A stretch of 64,000 bases of DNA from Gigaspora margarita (taxonomy: Eukaryota > Glomeromycota > Glomeromycetes > Diversisporales > Gigasporaceae). Location of the stretch: the NCBI GenBank assembly GCA_009809945.1, contig WTPW01001622.1, positions 6,563 through 70,562 on the forward strand, written 5' to 3'. The notes beneath the pieces were generated by a model, which was not told the DNA's origin, did not search any database, and worked only from the letters and a program-made list of their open reading frames with translations. Position numbers and translations under genes: made by a program. This document shows, piece after piece, positions 22,380 to 33,291 of this stretch (its first letter is position 1; every line of letters begins with the position of its first letter).

Positions 22380-23598
22380 TCTACGGACAGTTCTTAGGGA
22401 CAGTTCAGTGGCCAGAATTAGGATTAGGGTTAGGGTTAAGGTAGGTGGATTAAGTTAATGTTAGTCAGCATGCACTGTCCGTAAGGCAAATCTTACGTTT
22501 TTGATACTCCTGCACTTACTTTTTTGATACTGATCGACATGAAAATCCCCAGTAAAAATAAGAATTTTCAAAAATTTGAGCGAAGATATCTTGGCAACCA
22601 TAAGACTAAATTTGGTAAACCTTTTTTTATTTGAATTCTATGGCTTCATAGAATTCAAATAAAAAAAATTCATCGAATTTAGTCAAGTGGTTGTCGAGTT
22701 ATCTTCGCTCAAAGTTAGAGAAAATCAAAACGCCTATCAAAATAGAAGCTGCGCCAAATTTTTTATCTAACTTTGAGCGAAGATACCTCGACAACCATCT
22801 GACCAAATTTGATAAAACTTTTTTTTTGAATTCTATAGCTTCATATAATTCAAATAAAAAAATTTTTATCGTATTTAGTCAAGTGGTTGTCAAGATATCT
22901 TCGCTCAAAGTTAGAAAAAAATCAAAACAACTATCAAAATAGAAGCTGCGCCAAATTTTTTTCTAAATTTGAGCGAAGATGTCTTGACGACCATCTAATC
23001 AAATTCGATAAAACTTTTTTATTTGAATTCTATGGCTTTATAAAATTCATATAAAAAAAGTTTTATCGAATTTGGTTAGATGGTCGTCAAGATATCTTCG
23101 CTCAAATTTAGAAAAAAATTTGGCGCAACTTCTATTTTGATAGTTTTGACTTTGAGCGAAGATATCTTGACAACCACTTGACTAAATACGATAAAAATTT
23201 TTTTATTTGAATTATATGAAGCTATAGAATTCAAAAAAAAAAGTTTTATCAAATTTGGTCAGATGGTTGTCGAGGTATCTTCGCTCAAAGTTAGATAAAA
23301 AATTTGGCGCAGCTTCTATTTTGATAGGCGTTTGGATTTTCTCTGACTTTGAGCGAAGATAACTCGACAACCACTTGACTAAATTCGATGAATTTTTTTT
23401 TATTTGAATTCTATGAAGCCATAGAATTCAAATAAAAAAAGTTTTACCAAATTTGGTCTTATGGTTGCCAAGATATCTTCGCTCAAAGTTTTGAAAATTC
23501 TTATTTTTACTGGGATTTTCATGTCGATCAGTATCAAAAAAGTAAGTGCAGGAGTATCAAAAACGTAAGATTTGCGTCCGTAAGAACTGTCCGTAGAC
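22380..23598. repeat. 1.2-kb hierarchical palindrome built from eight half-units
   Basis: Outer arms carry 'CTACGGACAGTTCTTA' (22380) and its inverse (23581-23598), then 'CTTACGTTTTTGATACTCC' (22492) and its inverse (23550-23570). Symmetry is about 23034. Inside, a unit of about 140 bp with 'TTTGAGCGAAGATATCTTG' at one end alternates in orientation, so each pair of units is itself a palindrome closed by 'TTTGAATTCTATGGCTTCA'. Extra sequence at about 22396-22480 (with a TTAGGG-like run) breaks the symmetry of the left outer arm. No long coding frame fits. Its autonomous partner is unknown. Confidence 0.9.
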
Positions 23599-23660
23599 TT
23601 TGCGCCCAATATATATGGCCGTTTCAATCACGTGATTTGTTCATTTTATTCAGGGGAAAT

Positions 23661-23995
23661 CAGAGACCCGTAAAAATTTTTTGTGTTATACAAAATCTTT
23701 ATTTGCGTTATTGCAAAAATTTGTAATAAGATATTAACTTTATATTAATTTGCGATTTGTTTCGGAAAACATCAAAAATTTACTCAAAAATTTTGTTCTA
23801 ACCTTGCTCGTCTTTTATGTTCATTCATTTTCTCTTTCGGAAACTTAATTCAGCACACTATCTGACATTATTAGCCAATCAAATTTATAGAATACACGTG
23901 AATTTTACTCTTAGAAATTTGGTTTAATTTGCATAATCAATCTAAATTTGCATTAATTTGTATTTAATTTTTATACAAATTTTTACGGGTCTCTG
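23661..23995. mobile_element. hAT-type MITE, CAGAGACCCG family, perfect 8-bp duplication
   Basis: CAGAGACCCGTAAAAATTT at the left, inverted at the right. GGGGAAAT at 23653-23660 and 23996-24003. The CAGAG start fits the hAT terminal consensus. Length 335 bp, no coding capacity. Confidence 0.95.
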
Positions 23996-24004
23996 GGGGA
24001 AATA

Positions 24005-24138
24005 TACCGACACAGCATACACGTGACTTAATGCACATCAAAATGGCCAGCATTAAACTAATCGACACAGCAAGGCCGGTATTAGGGTTAGGGTTAGAGT
24101 TAGCGTTAGGAATTAGTCACGTGTGTGCTGTGTCGGTA
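24005..24138. mobile_element. Short TIR element, TACCGACACAGC family
   Basis: TACCGACACAGCATACACGT and its inverted match enclose a short centre with a TTAGGG-like run (24073-24100). TA flanks both ends. It lies directly beside the hAT MITE. Confidence 0.8.
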
Positions 24139-24220
24139 TAGCAAATCTATATATTTTTACTATAATTGGGGCAATTTTAAATTTAACAATGCTTTAATTC
24201 GCGATATAATTATATGACAG

Positions 24221-24369
24221 GGTGAAACCTGAGTTGTGAAATAGTGAAATCTGCTATCACATGAGGGTTAAATCCGCTTTTATATAATAAAAACATAACG
24301 CACGCGGATTTCACCCTAACCCGATCTACAAAGCGGGATTTCACTATTTCGCAACTCAGGTTTCACCTT
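24221..24369. mobile_element. Short TIR element, GGTGAAACCTGAGTTG family
   Basis: The arms GGTGAAACCTGAGTTGTGAA and its inverse pair over more than 30 bases. No target duplication is recognisable. Confidence 0.75.
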
Positions 24370-24472
24370 TTTCTAAAATCCTTTCGAAAATTTTCAAGCA
24401 GTAATTTTGTTAATGGCTGGATAACTTTATTGCACTTATGGTTAAGTTTAATAAATTAGTTTTTTATTTACC

Positions 24473-24710
24473 ATAAATGTGCGTATACAAAACACGGGTC
24501 TGTTATATTCCACCAATTTTAAACCACTTAGTAGACTCAGGTCTAGTACACACCGAGAGGTTATATCTCGAAAAGAACAAAAATTTAAAGCGCATACACA
24601 TTTGTACACATTTGTACAGTACTATAATAGGCAGTCTTGCTATTCGAAAAAAAAACATTTAATTAATTCGTGGTGGGTCTACAATTTCGGGATCTTGTAT
24701 ACGCACTTTT
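24473..24710. repeat. Probable TIR element, AAGTGCGTATACAA ends
   Basis: 'AATGTGCGTATACAAAACACG' on the left and an inverted 'AAGTGCGTATACAAGATC' on the right. The centre has a short direct repeat of 'ACACATTTGT'. The ends are diverged, so confidence is moderate. Confidence 0.55.
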
Positions 24711-24716
24711 ACAGTA

Positions 24717-25065
24717 CAATCAAACCTCTCTAAGTGCGCGCGCTTGGGGCCGAGGGTAAGTGTGCACTTAGAGAGGACGTGCATTTATAGAATCAGTATT
24801 TTACCCAGTTTTATGACTTATATTTAGTGTTATATCGGATTTTTCCGATGCTCGTTCATTGTCTCATTTCCGAAAATTTCCGATTCATGATTTACTTGGT
24901 TAATTATTAATCATCTTGTGGAGGATGCACGCATAAGTCCGGGCTGCAAAATCTTAGCACGTGGAGAGGTAGAGGGTGTGCACTTAACATTAAGTCCAAA
25001 GCTTGAGACCAAGCTAGCGCGTGCATTGAGAGAGGGTGTAGGGTGTACTTAGGGATGTTTGACCG
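24717..25065. mobile_element. Mariner/pogo-like TIR element, CAGTCAAACCTCTCTAAGTG family, copy 1
   Basis: The left end CAATCAAACCTCTCTAAGTG follows TA. The right end is a worn inverse ('CATCCC...GTTTGACCG'). Related elements at 40237-40985 and 43401-43741 have clean CAG ends flanked by TA. It has no transposase. Confidence 0.7.
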
Positions 25066-25069
25066 TGAG

Positions 25070-25210
25070 ATCAGAGTTTTTGGTGATTGAGAGGTTCAAT
25101 TGGACCATATATTCAAGTGATGTCAATACTGGCCGAACTTTATAAAGCCTGGTACGTTATATATAATGTGATGAAAATTACGTAAAATCTTATTTTACTT
25201 TAACATAAAC
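25070..25210. repeat. Direct repeat, first copy (partner at 25618-25760)
   Basis: About 140 bases with 'GGTGATTGAG', 'GCCGAACTTT' and 'AATGAAAATTACGTAAAATC' recur in the same order at 25618-25760 with moderate divergence. They could be ends or parts of an older element that encloses 25211-25617. Confidence 0.65.
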
Positions 25211-25293
25211 CTAAATCTGTCATTATTGCTTTGCATCCTGCCTTATTCATAATACAGTAATTAGAAATTCATATGCTTCTTAACTTCTACACA

Positions 25294-25500
25294 TCATGAA
25301 TCTTTATTAGATAATTCTTTTAATTCTTTTACATTAACACGACCTAAATGATGATAAGTTATTTGATCACTAATAATATTCGAAGCAGTGATTCGTTTTT
25401 CCGTGAGATGATAAGCTTTCACGTATAAATTCGCAACGAAGTTCTGAGTGACCAATTTCTGGGTCTGAATGGCCGGAATTATAAATTTGCCCAAAATCAC
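25294..25500 (-). CDS. 68-codon open frame of unknown nature between direct repeats
   Basis: Encodes a product with 'QNFVANLYVKAYHLTEKRIT' at about residues 19-38. The local GC content is above that of the surroundings, which is the only hint that this was coding. The Ala-Tyr...Glu-Lys-Arg spacing faintly recalls the last helix of a CBF/NF-Y-type histone fold, but that is a guess. The flanking 140-bp direct repeats raise the possibility of a captured gene fragment. It could equally be chance. Confidence 0.25.
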   Translation of the reverse strand: MILGKFIIPAIQTQKLVTQNFVANLYVKAYHLTEKRITASNIISDQITYHHLGRVNVKELKELSNKDS

Positions 25501-25617
25501 TCAGAATAAAACACTAGCCTACAATCGGGGATGTAAAATTACAGTAATTTTGGTAACTTTACGTAATTTGGAGATAGGTTTCTGTAAATTAATTTTTACG
25601 TAATTTTGAACACCTGA

Positions 25618-25760
25618 TATAGTTTCTGAGTCGGTGATTGAGGAGTTACAATTCGAATCATATATTTAAATCAAATGATGCAATAATGCTGCCGAACTTT
25701 TGTAAAGCTGATATTATATATAACGTAACGTAATGAAAATTACTTAAAATCTGATTACCG
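25618..25760. repeat. Direct repeat, second copy
   Basis: Partner of 25070-25210. Followed to 26779 by AT-rich DNA with no gene I can support, apart from a weak inverted pair 'CCCAAATCCCAAATT' (25830) and 'AATTTGAGATTTGCTTGGG' (25976). Confidence 0.6.
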
Positions 25761-26787
25761 TTACATGTATACTTGCTGCCCAAATCCCAATTACTATAGT
25801 TTGAATTTGTCCACGCCCAAATCCCAAATTCATCCCAGATTAATATCTCAAAAATTTTATTAATAATCTTTGTTTAAACAAATAGCATATATTCTTATAG
25901 TTATAAATAATATATTTGCAAAATATTAAGATTACTTGTTTGACTTAATCTTTTATAAATAACAATTGTTTTTGGAATTTGAGATTTGCTTGGGTTTTGC
26001 CAACAAATTAGTTTTATATGTATTGTAATTTAACACAACCTTACCTACAGTTACTTGGATAATTGCTTAATGCCAGCCTAGCTTTGATGAACTCCAACCC
26101 AAAATTTTGGTTCAACCTGCTGAATTCTGCTAATATATTGTAATTTTTTATAGGGCAAACCCAAAAATTCCGAGTTAGAATGCATTGGAGCTGTTCTGGC
26201 ATTTAGCAATATTGACTAGCCTATTTTATAGTAAAATTATCAACTAGTGCTAGGCATTTTTTATGTAATAAATGACTATGACTTCATTATTGTAGTAGTC
26301 TAAATCAAGAATCTGTAAAAATTTAGATTTAAAAATTTAAAGTTTTGCTTAATAACAATAAAAATTTAGACAATATTTAGTTTAATTTAATATAAGTTTA
26401 GATAAATTTTGATTTGAATTCAACAAATTTTAGATAAATTTAATGGATAGGATTTAGGCTTTTGTACTACCAGTTAGGGATTCCTCTTATATCAAAAAAT
26501 GATCTACATCTAATGTAAAATGAAATTTTGATAATAATACCTCTTTTTTTGTTTATTTTAACATAGAAAAGCTCTTATTATAGGTAAAATTTTATGATAT
26601 ACATTTTTTACTTAGAAATCGGAGCTGGTTGTCATAGTAAAATTTTGTGCTTTTATAGTTTCTTTGCTGGTTAGCAGGTTGTTTAGGTTATATGAAGATC
26701 TGAAGATCTTGCAATTTTTATTGGTTCCGATGGTGATCTGCAGTGATCTGTGGCTCAGAATTTTCTTGACATAAGGATACTCCTAGT

Positions 26788-27430
26788 TAGGGTTCTTAGT
26801 GGGTCAGGTTGGGTCAGGTTTGGGCCTGACCCGGGTCAGACCCACTTGGGTCAAAACCTGACCCAGGTCTGACCCGCCTCATGTAAACCTGACCTGGGTC
26901 TGACCCAACCCAACCTGAGTTGAACCTGGGTCAATATTAGTTGCTATATAGTAAAGTCTAAATTTTATTATATAAATCAATAATGCCTGCTTAAATAAAC
27001 TTGTTTGGGAGATCAAAATGCATATACATCAAAATTTTTATCCAAATTAGAAAAAAGTTTATTATTTGAATTTTAATTTTACATTCAACAAAAAAATTAA
27101 AATCTTTTTAAAAAATATGTTCAATGAACGTAAAAATTAAAAGTCAAATAATAAAAACTTCTCCATTTAGATAGAAATTTTAGAGTATATGCATTTTATT
27201 CTTTTAAACAAGTTTATTTAAGCACATTTTATCAATTTATAGTAAACTTTTGACTTTACTATGTAGCGACTACTTGCGATCATTGTATATAATCTGATTT
27301 GGATCTAATCTGATCCAGGTTTTTTCTGACTCGGGTCTGATCTGATCTGTGTTTGATCTGACCTGACCCGACCTGGGTTGGGTAAGACCCGAGTTGGGTT
27401 GGGTCAGACCTGACCTAGCTAAGACCCCTA
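26788..27430. mobile_element. Non-autonomous hAT-type element with GGTCAGACC arms, copy 2
   Basis: Inverted orientation relative to 15152-15760. Ends TAGGGTTCTTAG and (inverted) TAGGGGTCTTAG; octamers CTCCTAGT (26780-26787) and CTACTAGT (27431-27438), 7 of 8 alike. The palindromic core is in the centre (26935-27290), at the same place as in copy 1, so the core moved with the element. Confidence 0.85.
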
Positions 27431-27984
27431 CTACTAGTAGTACACTTAAAAAAATAAATTAAAAATTTAAAAAATTACTTATCTAAATAATTTTTATATA
27501 CAAAAATCTGACAATTGCCAAAGTATAGTTTGGCAGATTTTTTTTAATATTAATAATAAAATTTTTGAGAAAAAAATTTTTTTTAATATTAATAATAAAA
27601 TTTTTGAGAAAAAAATTTTTTTTAATTGCTAATTTTTGTGAATTTTTGTGTACTACACGTAGTTCACTACTAATATTAATTTTATTAAAAAATTTTTTAA
27701 TAAAATTTGTAAATTTAAAATTTAACAATATAAAAAAAACTTAGAACTTATTATATTTAAAAGTTTATTATTGGTTATATTGTAAAAGATTATTTTAACT
27801 ATGAAGATTTATAAGCTGTTAGTTAAAAAACATTTGCTATTTTTAGTATTTTATATAAGGTCTTTAGTTTTTAACTATACTTTAAAAAAAATTTTTACTA
27901 AATAAATTTTATTTAAAGTTTCAAGTAAAGTTATTAAAACAAGTTTTTATTTTTAATTTAAAAATTTATTAAGATTAAGTTAAT

Positions 27985-28331
27985 GAAAAAATTTGTTTGT
28001 CACTGGCGGTGATAGTCACCAGAGCATAATCAACCAATTAAATCATGTAATGTTATAATCAAAATAAAACAAAGCATCAAAACTTATTATTGTTAGGGTC
28101 AGGGTTAGAGCTATAGTTAGAGTTTGGATAAAGCTTCAAATATAGTAAAATTTTGCTAGGAATTTTTTTTTATATAAAAAAAAGTAGGTTCATAGACAAA
28201 ATTTTAAGTTAGAAGTGATTTTTTAAAAAACTTAAAGTTTTTGCATTTTTCACGTTATACATGATCCTTTGATCTAATTGGTCGATCATGCTCTAGTGAC
28301 TGTTACCGCCGGTAACAAATAGATTCACCCT
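27985..28331. mobile_element. hAT-type MITE, TTTGTTACCGGCGG family, copy 1
   Basis: Perfect octamer AAGTTAAT at 27977-27984 and 28332-28339. Subterminal inverted repeats 'TGGCGGTGATAGTCACC' and 'GTGACTGTTACCGCCGG'. The interior has a 'TTAGGGTCAGGGTTAG' run and the 'TTTTAAGTTAGAAG' core. Other copies: 31248-35034 (split) and 55142-55463. Confidence 0.93.
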
Positions 28332-28339
28332 AAGTTAAT

Positions 28340-29034
28340 ATATTAAAAATAATATAAGTTTAAATTTTTAAAAAATTAAACTTAGTTTTTAATATAAAAT
28401 TTACTAGTAAAAATTTATTTAATAAAAGGACTAAAAAAAGCCAATTTTTAAAAATTTCTATAAAATTCAAAAAGTACTTAGAGCTACTAAATTTTTTATA
28501 TATGTTGCCTCATCTATAAGATACTTTATATAAATAATAATAGCTTATTAATTTGTTAAATTTGTAGATAATTAGCTTTAAATGGTGTCACAATATAGTA
28601 CAAAGTACTACCGGTAGTACACCTAAATTCTATTCATTAATTTTATATAAATTTTGATTTAAATTAATAAATTTATTAATTTTTAGCACTTAAATCTTAC
28701 TGATTGTTTTGAAAAATATTATTCTAAGCAGAAAAGCTATATTTAACTAAAAGAATAATTTAGCAACCAAATATAATCAAGAACTGTTTGATATAAAAAA
28801 AGTTACATACTAATATATATAATTTTTATTAAAAATAAAATATATACTACAAACTAAAGTTTGTAATTAGTTTTATTTTGCTTATATTAAAATTAATTAA
28901 AACTGGATTTAAGATAAGAAAACTATTTCAAATTCTATTACAAACTATAATATATTATAAAAATTTTTAGAAATTTTTAATTAAATTTGATAATTTTAGA
29001 TAGAGTATTAATCTTTGGTGCATTTTAATATATT
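28340..29034. other. AT-rich interval, nothing recognised
   Basis: No coding frame or paired termini. 'AGTACTACCGGTAGTAC' at 28603-28619 is a short palindrome of unknown meaning. Confidence 0.3.
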
Positions 29035-29042
29035 TAGTTAAA

Positions 29043-29376
29043 GAGAGTTATTATTCATTACCAGTGTGATGCATCGCTACCCCCAATCGACCAATCAGGA
29101 TGCAGGATCAGGTGTAATGTGAAATTGAAACAAACTATTCTTTTTTTAAAAATTGCTTCTAACTTAAAATTTTGACTAAGAAATTAGACTTTTTTCTTGA
29201 CAAAAAAAATTTCTTGCGAAATTTTGAATTAGAAAGGCCTTCCAACTCATGCCCTGCCAAACCCTAACCCTAATCTCTATTTGTTTTATTTTGATTAATT
29301 TAAAATCAAACCAAACAAAATAATTAGTTGATTAGGGGTAGTAATACATCATACTTGTAATGAATGTTAAAAATCT
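29043..29376. mobile_element. hAT-type MITE, GCGATGCATCGC family, copy 1
   Basis: TAGTTAAA at 29035-29042 and 29377-29384 gives a perfect 8-bp duplication. The inverted arms hold 'ATTCATTACCAGTGTGATG'. Internal 'CCCTAACCCTAAT' run and 'CTTCTAACTTAAAATTTTG' core. Confidence 0.9.
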
Positions 29377-29706
29377 TAGTTAAATTTGATTGGCTAAAAT
29401 TTTTTATATGAAATAAGATTTGGCTTGACTCTACTCCCTAAAATATTATTTAAAAATATTAGCAGTCTAACTCCATTGTATTTTTAACAAAAAATTCTTT
29501 TCTTGTAATATTATTTTAAATTCTAACTCTAAATTAACTTTAACTCTAAGTTTACTATTATTTGTATTTGCTACTATAGAGTAGTATTACTGCAGTATTG
29601 TATATATAACTTGTTCAAACTATGTTTGTTCAAATGTTCAAATTGTCCAAAACTGTTCAAGCTTATGTCCTAAGTTTAAATAATCAATAAATTAATTTAA
29701 AAATAG

Positions 29707-30050
29707 AGAGTTATCATTCATTGCCAGTGCGATGCATCGCCCCCCCGATTGACCAATCAGGATGCAGGATCAGGTGTAATGTGAAATTAAAGCAAAACAA
29801 TCATTTTTTAAAAAATCGCTTCTAACTTAAAATTTTGACTATGAAATTACACTTTTTTCTTAACAAAAAAATTTCTTGCAAAATTTTGGGTTAGGAGGGC
29901 CTTCTAACTCTTGCTCTGCCAAACCCTAACCCTAATCATAATGTGGCCACTATTTGTTTTGTTTTGATTAATATAAAATCAAAACAAACAAAATGATTGG
30001 TCGATCAGGCGGTAGCGATGCATCGCACTAGCGATGAATGTTAAAAATCT
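29707..30050. mobile_element. hAT-type MITE, GCGATGCATCGC family, copy 2 (nested)
   Basis: Same structure as 29043-29376. Flanking octamers AAAAAATA and TAAAAATA agree at 7 of 8. Arms 'GCGATGCATCGC' are present at both ends. Confidence 0.88.
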
Positions 30051-30156
30051 TAAAAATATATAATTATATATTTTTTTAGATGCAAAATTCATTTTTGAAA
30101 AATTTATAATATATTATTTTAATAAATTTTAAACAATTTTAATTTGAAAATAGTTA

Positions 30157-30677
30157 AGGGTAGAGGGTACTAATTTAAAATTATATATAAACTAAATGAT
30201 AAATTTTTTTTATATTTAATTTTATGAAAAATTATATTAAGTAAACTAATTATAACCCTTAAGAAAACTTTGTAGAGCAGGTTTTTCTGATTCTAATGAT
30301 AGTAAAATCATTAAAATTGGTTAAAAACTTAGTGAGATATAAATTTTTAAAGATTAGGTATTAAAATTTAGTAATAAAACTAACTTATAAATTTGCGTAA
30401 ATTGACCAATCAAAATTAGTGATTTTGTGCAACCAAGAAAATGTTGTGCCAACCCAGAAAAACTTTGTAATATATACAACTATATTTTTTTAAAATTTAA
30501 TAATAGTCCAAAATTTTACCATAATAGATAAATTGTTTTATTTATATTTTGTAAAATTTTAATAAAAATTAGTTGTAATTTAGAAAAGTTTTATTAGTGG
30601 CATATATCAATTTTATATGAAAATTTTAAAACATCATATAAAACTATATAAAAATGATCTACGTACCCTCTACCCTT
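30157..30677. mobile_element. TTAA-flanked element, GGGTAGAGGGTAC family, copy 1
   Basis: GGGTAGAGGGTAC and its inverse are each bordered by TTAA. The interior carries the 'GTAGAGCAGGTTTTTCTG' unit. TTAA duplications are characteristic of piggyBac elements, though the terminal bases are not the usual ones. Nested in the 29593-30711 MITE. Confidence 0.75.
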
Positions 30678-30721
30678 AAAATTGTTCAAAATTGTTCTAT
30701 ATACAATACTGCTATAGGGTA

Positions 30722-31130
30722 CAGTGTTGGAATATGACCAGGTCATAACAGGTCATATCAAAGTTTAATTAGTAAGATTATATGAAATAGTTATATGATT
30801 TCATTAATTAAACTTGGTAATATAATCTGTTATAGCTTTGTCAAATGGTCTTAGCAATTAAACTTAATAATATGATCTGTTATAACCTGTTATATAAATT
30901 TTTTATGATATGACCTGTTATGTCCAGTCATAATAAGTCATATTACAAAAAAGTCATATAACAGATCATAACAGCTCATATTACTAAGTTCAATTGCTAA
31001 GATCATTTGACAAAGCTATAACAGATTATATTACCAAGTTTAATTAATGAAACCAAATAACTATTGTCATATAATCTTACTAATTAAACTTTGATATGAT
31101 CGGTTATGACCTGGTCATATTCCAACACTG
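30722..31130. mobile_element. hAT-type MITE, CAGTGTTGGAATATGACC family (409 bp)
   Basis: CAGTGTTGGAATATGACCAG and its inverse, flanked by ATAGGGTA and ATAGAGTA (7 of 8). Nearly the whole element is an inverted repeat closed at about 30925, with many 'GGTCATA'/'TAACAGGTCAT' motifs as likely subterminal repeats. Confidence 0.9.
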
Positions 31131-31716
31131 ATAGAGTATACTAGTATATTTTATATTATTTTTTTAAATGTAAGTTCTTTAAATTTTAAAAATCTTAAAA
31201 AATTTAAATTAATACTTGAAATTTTAAATTTTTTGTAAAAATTTTTAGAAAAATATGATTTGTTGCCAGTAGTAACAGTCACCAGAGCATGATCAGCCAA
31301 TTAGATTGTATAATGTTATAATCAAAACAAAAACAAAATATCAAAACTTTTTATTATTAGGATCAGGTTAGAGCCATAGTTAAGGAAGTGCAGTAAATTA
31401 TGTAATTGGGTTTATATAGGTCCTGACCCCTCTAGTGATAGGGCAATTAACTAATTAAATTTTATAATATTTAAAAAAAACTCAAAAACATCTTTGATCT
31501 AAAAATAAGCTATTCTACAATTAACAAATATCGCTATATAGTAAAGTCTAAATTTTATGAAACAAATCAATTAAAATCACTTAAGTAAACTTTTTTTTAG
31601 ATCAAAATACACTTATTACAAAATTTTTATAAGTATTAGAAAAATTTTTATTAATTACCAATTTGGATAAGATCAGTACTATAGCTATATTATTACTATA
31701 TTTGAAATTGGGAATA

Positions 31717-32028
31717 CCGTAGGTTTCTGAAAATAAGCTACCTTCAAAAGAAACTACTCTTCAGATTTTCAAAAAATTTTTAAAGAAATCATTAACAGTT
31801 ACTACATATAAACCTTTTTTTTACTAAGTAAACTTCAAAAGTTCAATTAAGTAAAGTTGTTTAGAACAACAAAATATACCTATAGTAAAAATTTTATAAC
31901 ATTTGGACAATTTTTATAAGTAAGTTTTTTAATTTTTTAAAAAATTTAACAATTCGAAAATAAGCTACCCTTATATTTTTTGTGTAACTTTTTGGCCAAA
32001 AAGGTAGCTTATTTTCAGACAAATATAG
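31717..32028. mobile_element. Short foldback, AATAAGCTAC family, with TA duplication proven by an empty site
   Basis: 'TCTGAAAATAAGCTACC' lies near both ends, inverted. TA at 31715-31716 and 32029-32030. The homologous repeat at 42900-42920 has the uninterrupted site with a single TA. Confidence 0.88.
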
Positions 32029-32206
32029 TAAACAAATATATAAACAATATATTAGTAAATCTGGTGATGACCCTTCTGAAAAGTTATTTTGTACTAAATA
32101 AATATTAATTTTTGGTTCTAAAAAGTTGTAGAGCAGATTCTTGTGCGTCTACTGCCAAAATTTCATTAAAATTGGACTTGTAGACATAAAGATATAAGTA
32201 AAAACG

Positions 32207-32208
<2 letters not shown>

Positions 32209-32245
<37 letters not shown>

Positions 32246-32489
32246 GTTAATGTCAAGTACAGGAATAGAATAGTAAGTTACAATTATATCAGGATGATAT
32301 ATAAAGAAATACTATATTTAAAATTCCTAACTAATCATCTACTAATCTATGCAATAGGGCAAGTCTATCACTTGCAGTCAGTTCTAACTATTAAACCGCT
32401 ACAGAAAAAAGATGTGACATTTCACCTTATACTTTTCTATTTTAAACTAAAAGATTAAATTTCTAGTTTAAGAAGGCTAGAGGAAACCA
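32209..32489 (-). mobile_element. Short retroposon with long poly-A tail (minus strand)
   Basis: A T run of about 33 bases (32209-32241) is the tail. AAGTAAAAAC-TCTTT occurs before the tail (32196-32210, with one extra G) and after the body (32490-32504), while the empty relative at 43092 has one copy. The body of about 245 bases has no clear Pol III boxes, so it may be a SINE or the 3' end of a LINE. Confidence 0.75.
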
Positions 32490-32544
32490 AAGTAAAAACT
32501 CTTTAAAATTCTTTAAATCATATAAAAATTTTATAAAATAAATA

Positions 32545-33280
32545 GGGGTATTATGGCGAAGTTAAATATTTTAATCATATCACATAATACTATAATCAAA
32601 GTTGAACAATTTTGGTATCATCTGATTCACTTCATCGAGTTGAGTCGAATGATACCAAAATCATTCAGTTCTGATTAGGGGCATGCCATTTATTACATAA
32701 TATTTTTTACTTAGTAGCCACTCTCATCTATGTATGGTGTTATCACTTTATCTAATTCAGATTTGATTAATATAATATATAGACGTAATCACTACCTTTG
32801 ACCATGTATCCATGGTAAAAATTACGTAATAAATGGCATGCCCCTTACTAGACCACAAAATATTTTAATTTGATTATGTTATAAAAAATAAAAAAATTTA
32901 ACTATGGGGATATTATAGCGAATCAAGGATATATTTTGTACACCCATGATTAGAATCAGATAAAATTTATATCATTCGATTCTACTCAATGAAAGTAATC
33001 GAATAGTATAAATTTAATCCGATTCTGATCATAGAAACACAAAATATCCACGATTCGTCAAAAACCTTTTTGTGTTTTAATATCACCGAATTATAGATAG
33101 AAATATTTTGATAAATCAAAATATCTTGTGTTCCTGTAATCAAAATTTGATAAAATTTATATCATTTGATTCCTCTCATTAAGGGGAATCAAATGGTATA
33201 AATTTTATTCTATCTCAGTCACAGAAACATAAGATATTCTAATTCACTATAATACTCTCCTTCGTTATAATACTCTTATC
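32545..33280. mobile_element. GGGGTATTATGGCGAA foldback, copy 1, with several inner hairpins
   Basis: Inverted ends 'GGGGTATTATGGCGAAG' and 'CTTCGTTATAATACTC'. Three internal hairpins have arms such as 'ATGATACCAAAATCATTC' (32590-32670), 'GATTCTACTC' (32945-33040) and a third at 33120-33235. The H1 MITE at 32678-32844 is inserted in it. Relative: 52695-53290. Confidence 0.7.
32678..32844. mobile_element. PIF/Harbinger-type MITE H1, intact 167-bp copy
   Basis: Ends GGGGCATGCCATTTATTACA and its inverse. TTA at 32675-32677 and 32845-32847. Best-preserved H1 copy in the window. Confidence 0.95.
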
Positions 33281-33291
33281 TACTTTATATA

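Larger units (their letters stand above)
29593..30711. mobile_element. hAT-type MITE, CAGTATTGTATA ends, split by two later insertions
   Basis: CAGTATTGTATATATAAC at the left, inverted CAGTATTGTATATAGAAC at the right. Interior pieces match the uninterrupted relative at 18064-18342. Insertions at 29707-30050 and 30157-30677 account for most of its length. The target duplication is imperfect. Confidence 0.75.

Noticed and set aside
22219-23627. Open frames in the 1.2-kb palindrome (22691-22942 and 23400-23627)
   Set aside because: They lie inside inverted units and merely translate the repeat; no protein family pattern is present.
24073-24100. TTAGGG-like runs here and near 22430, 28095, 29260 and 45055 as interstitial telomere repeats
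   Set aside because: They are short, imperfect and lie in the centres of MITEs, so they belong to the elements rather than to a former chromosome end.
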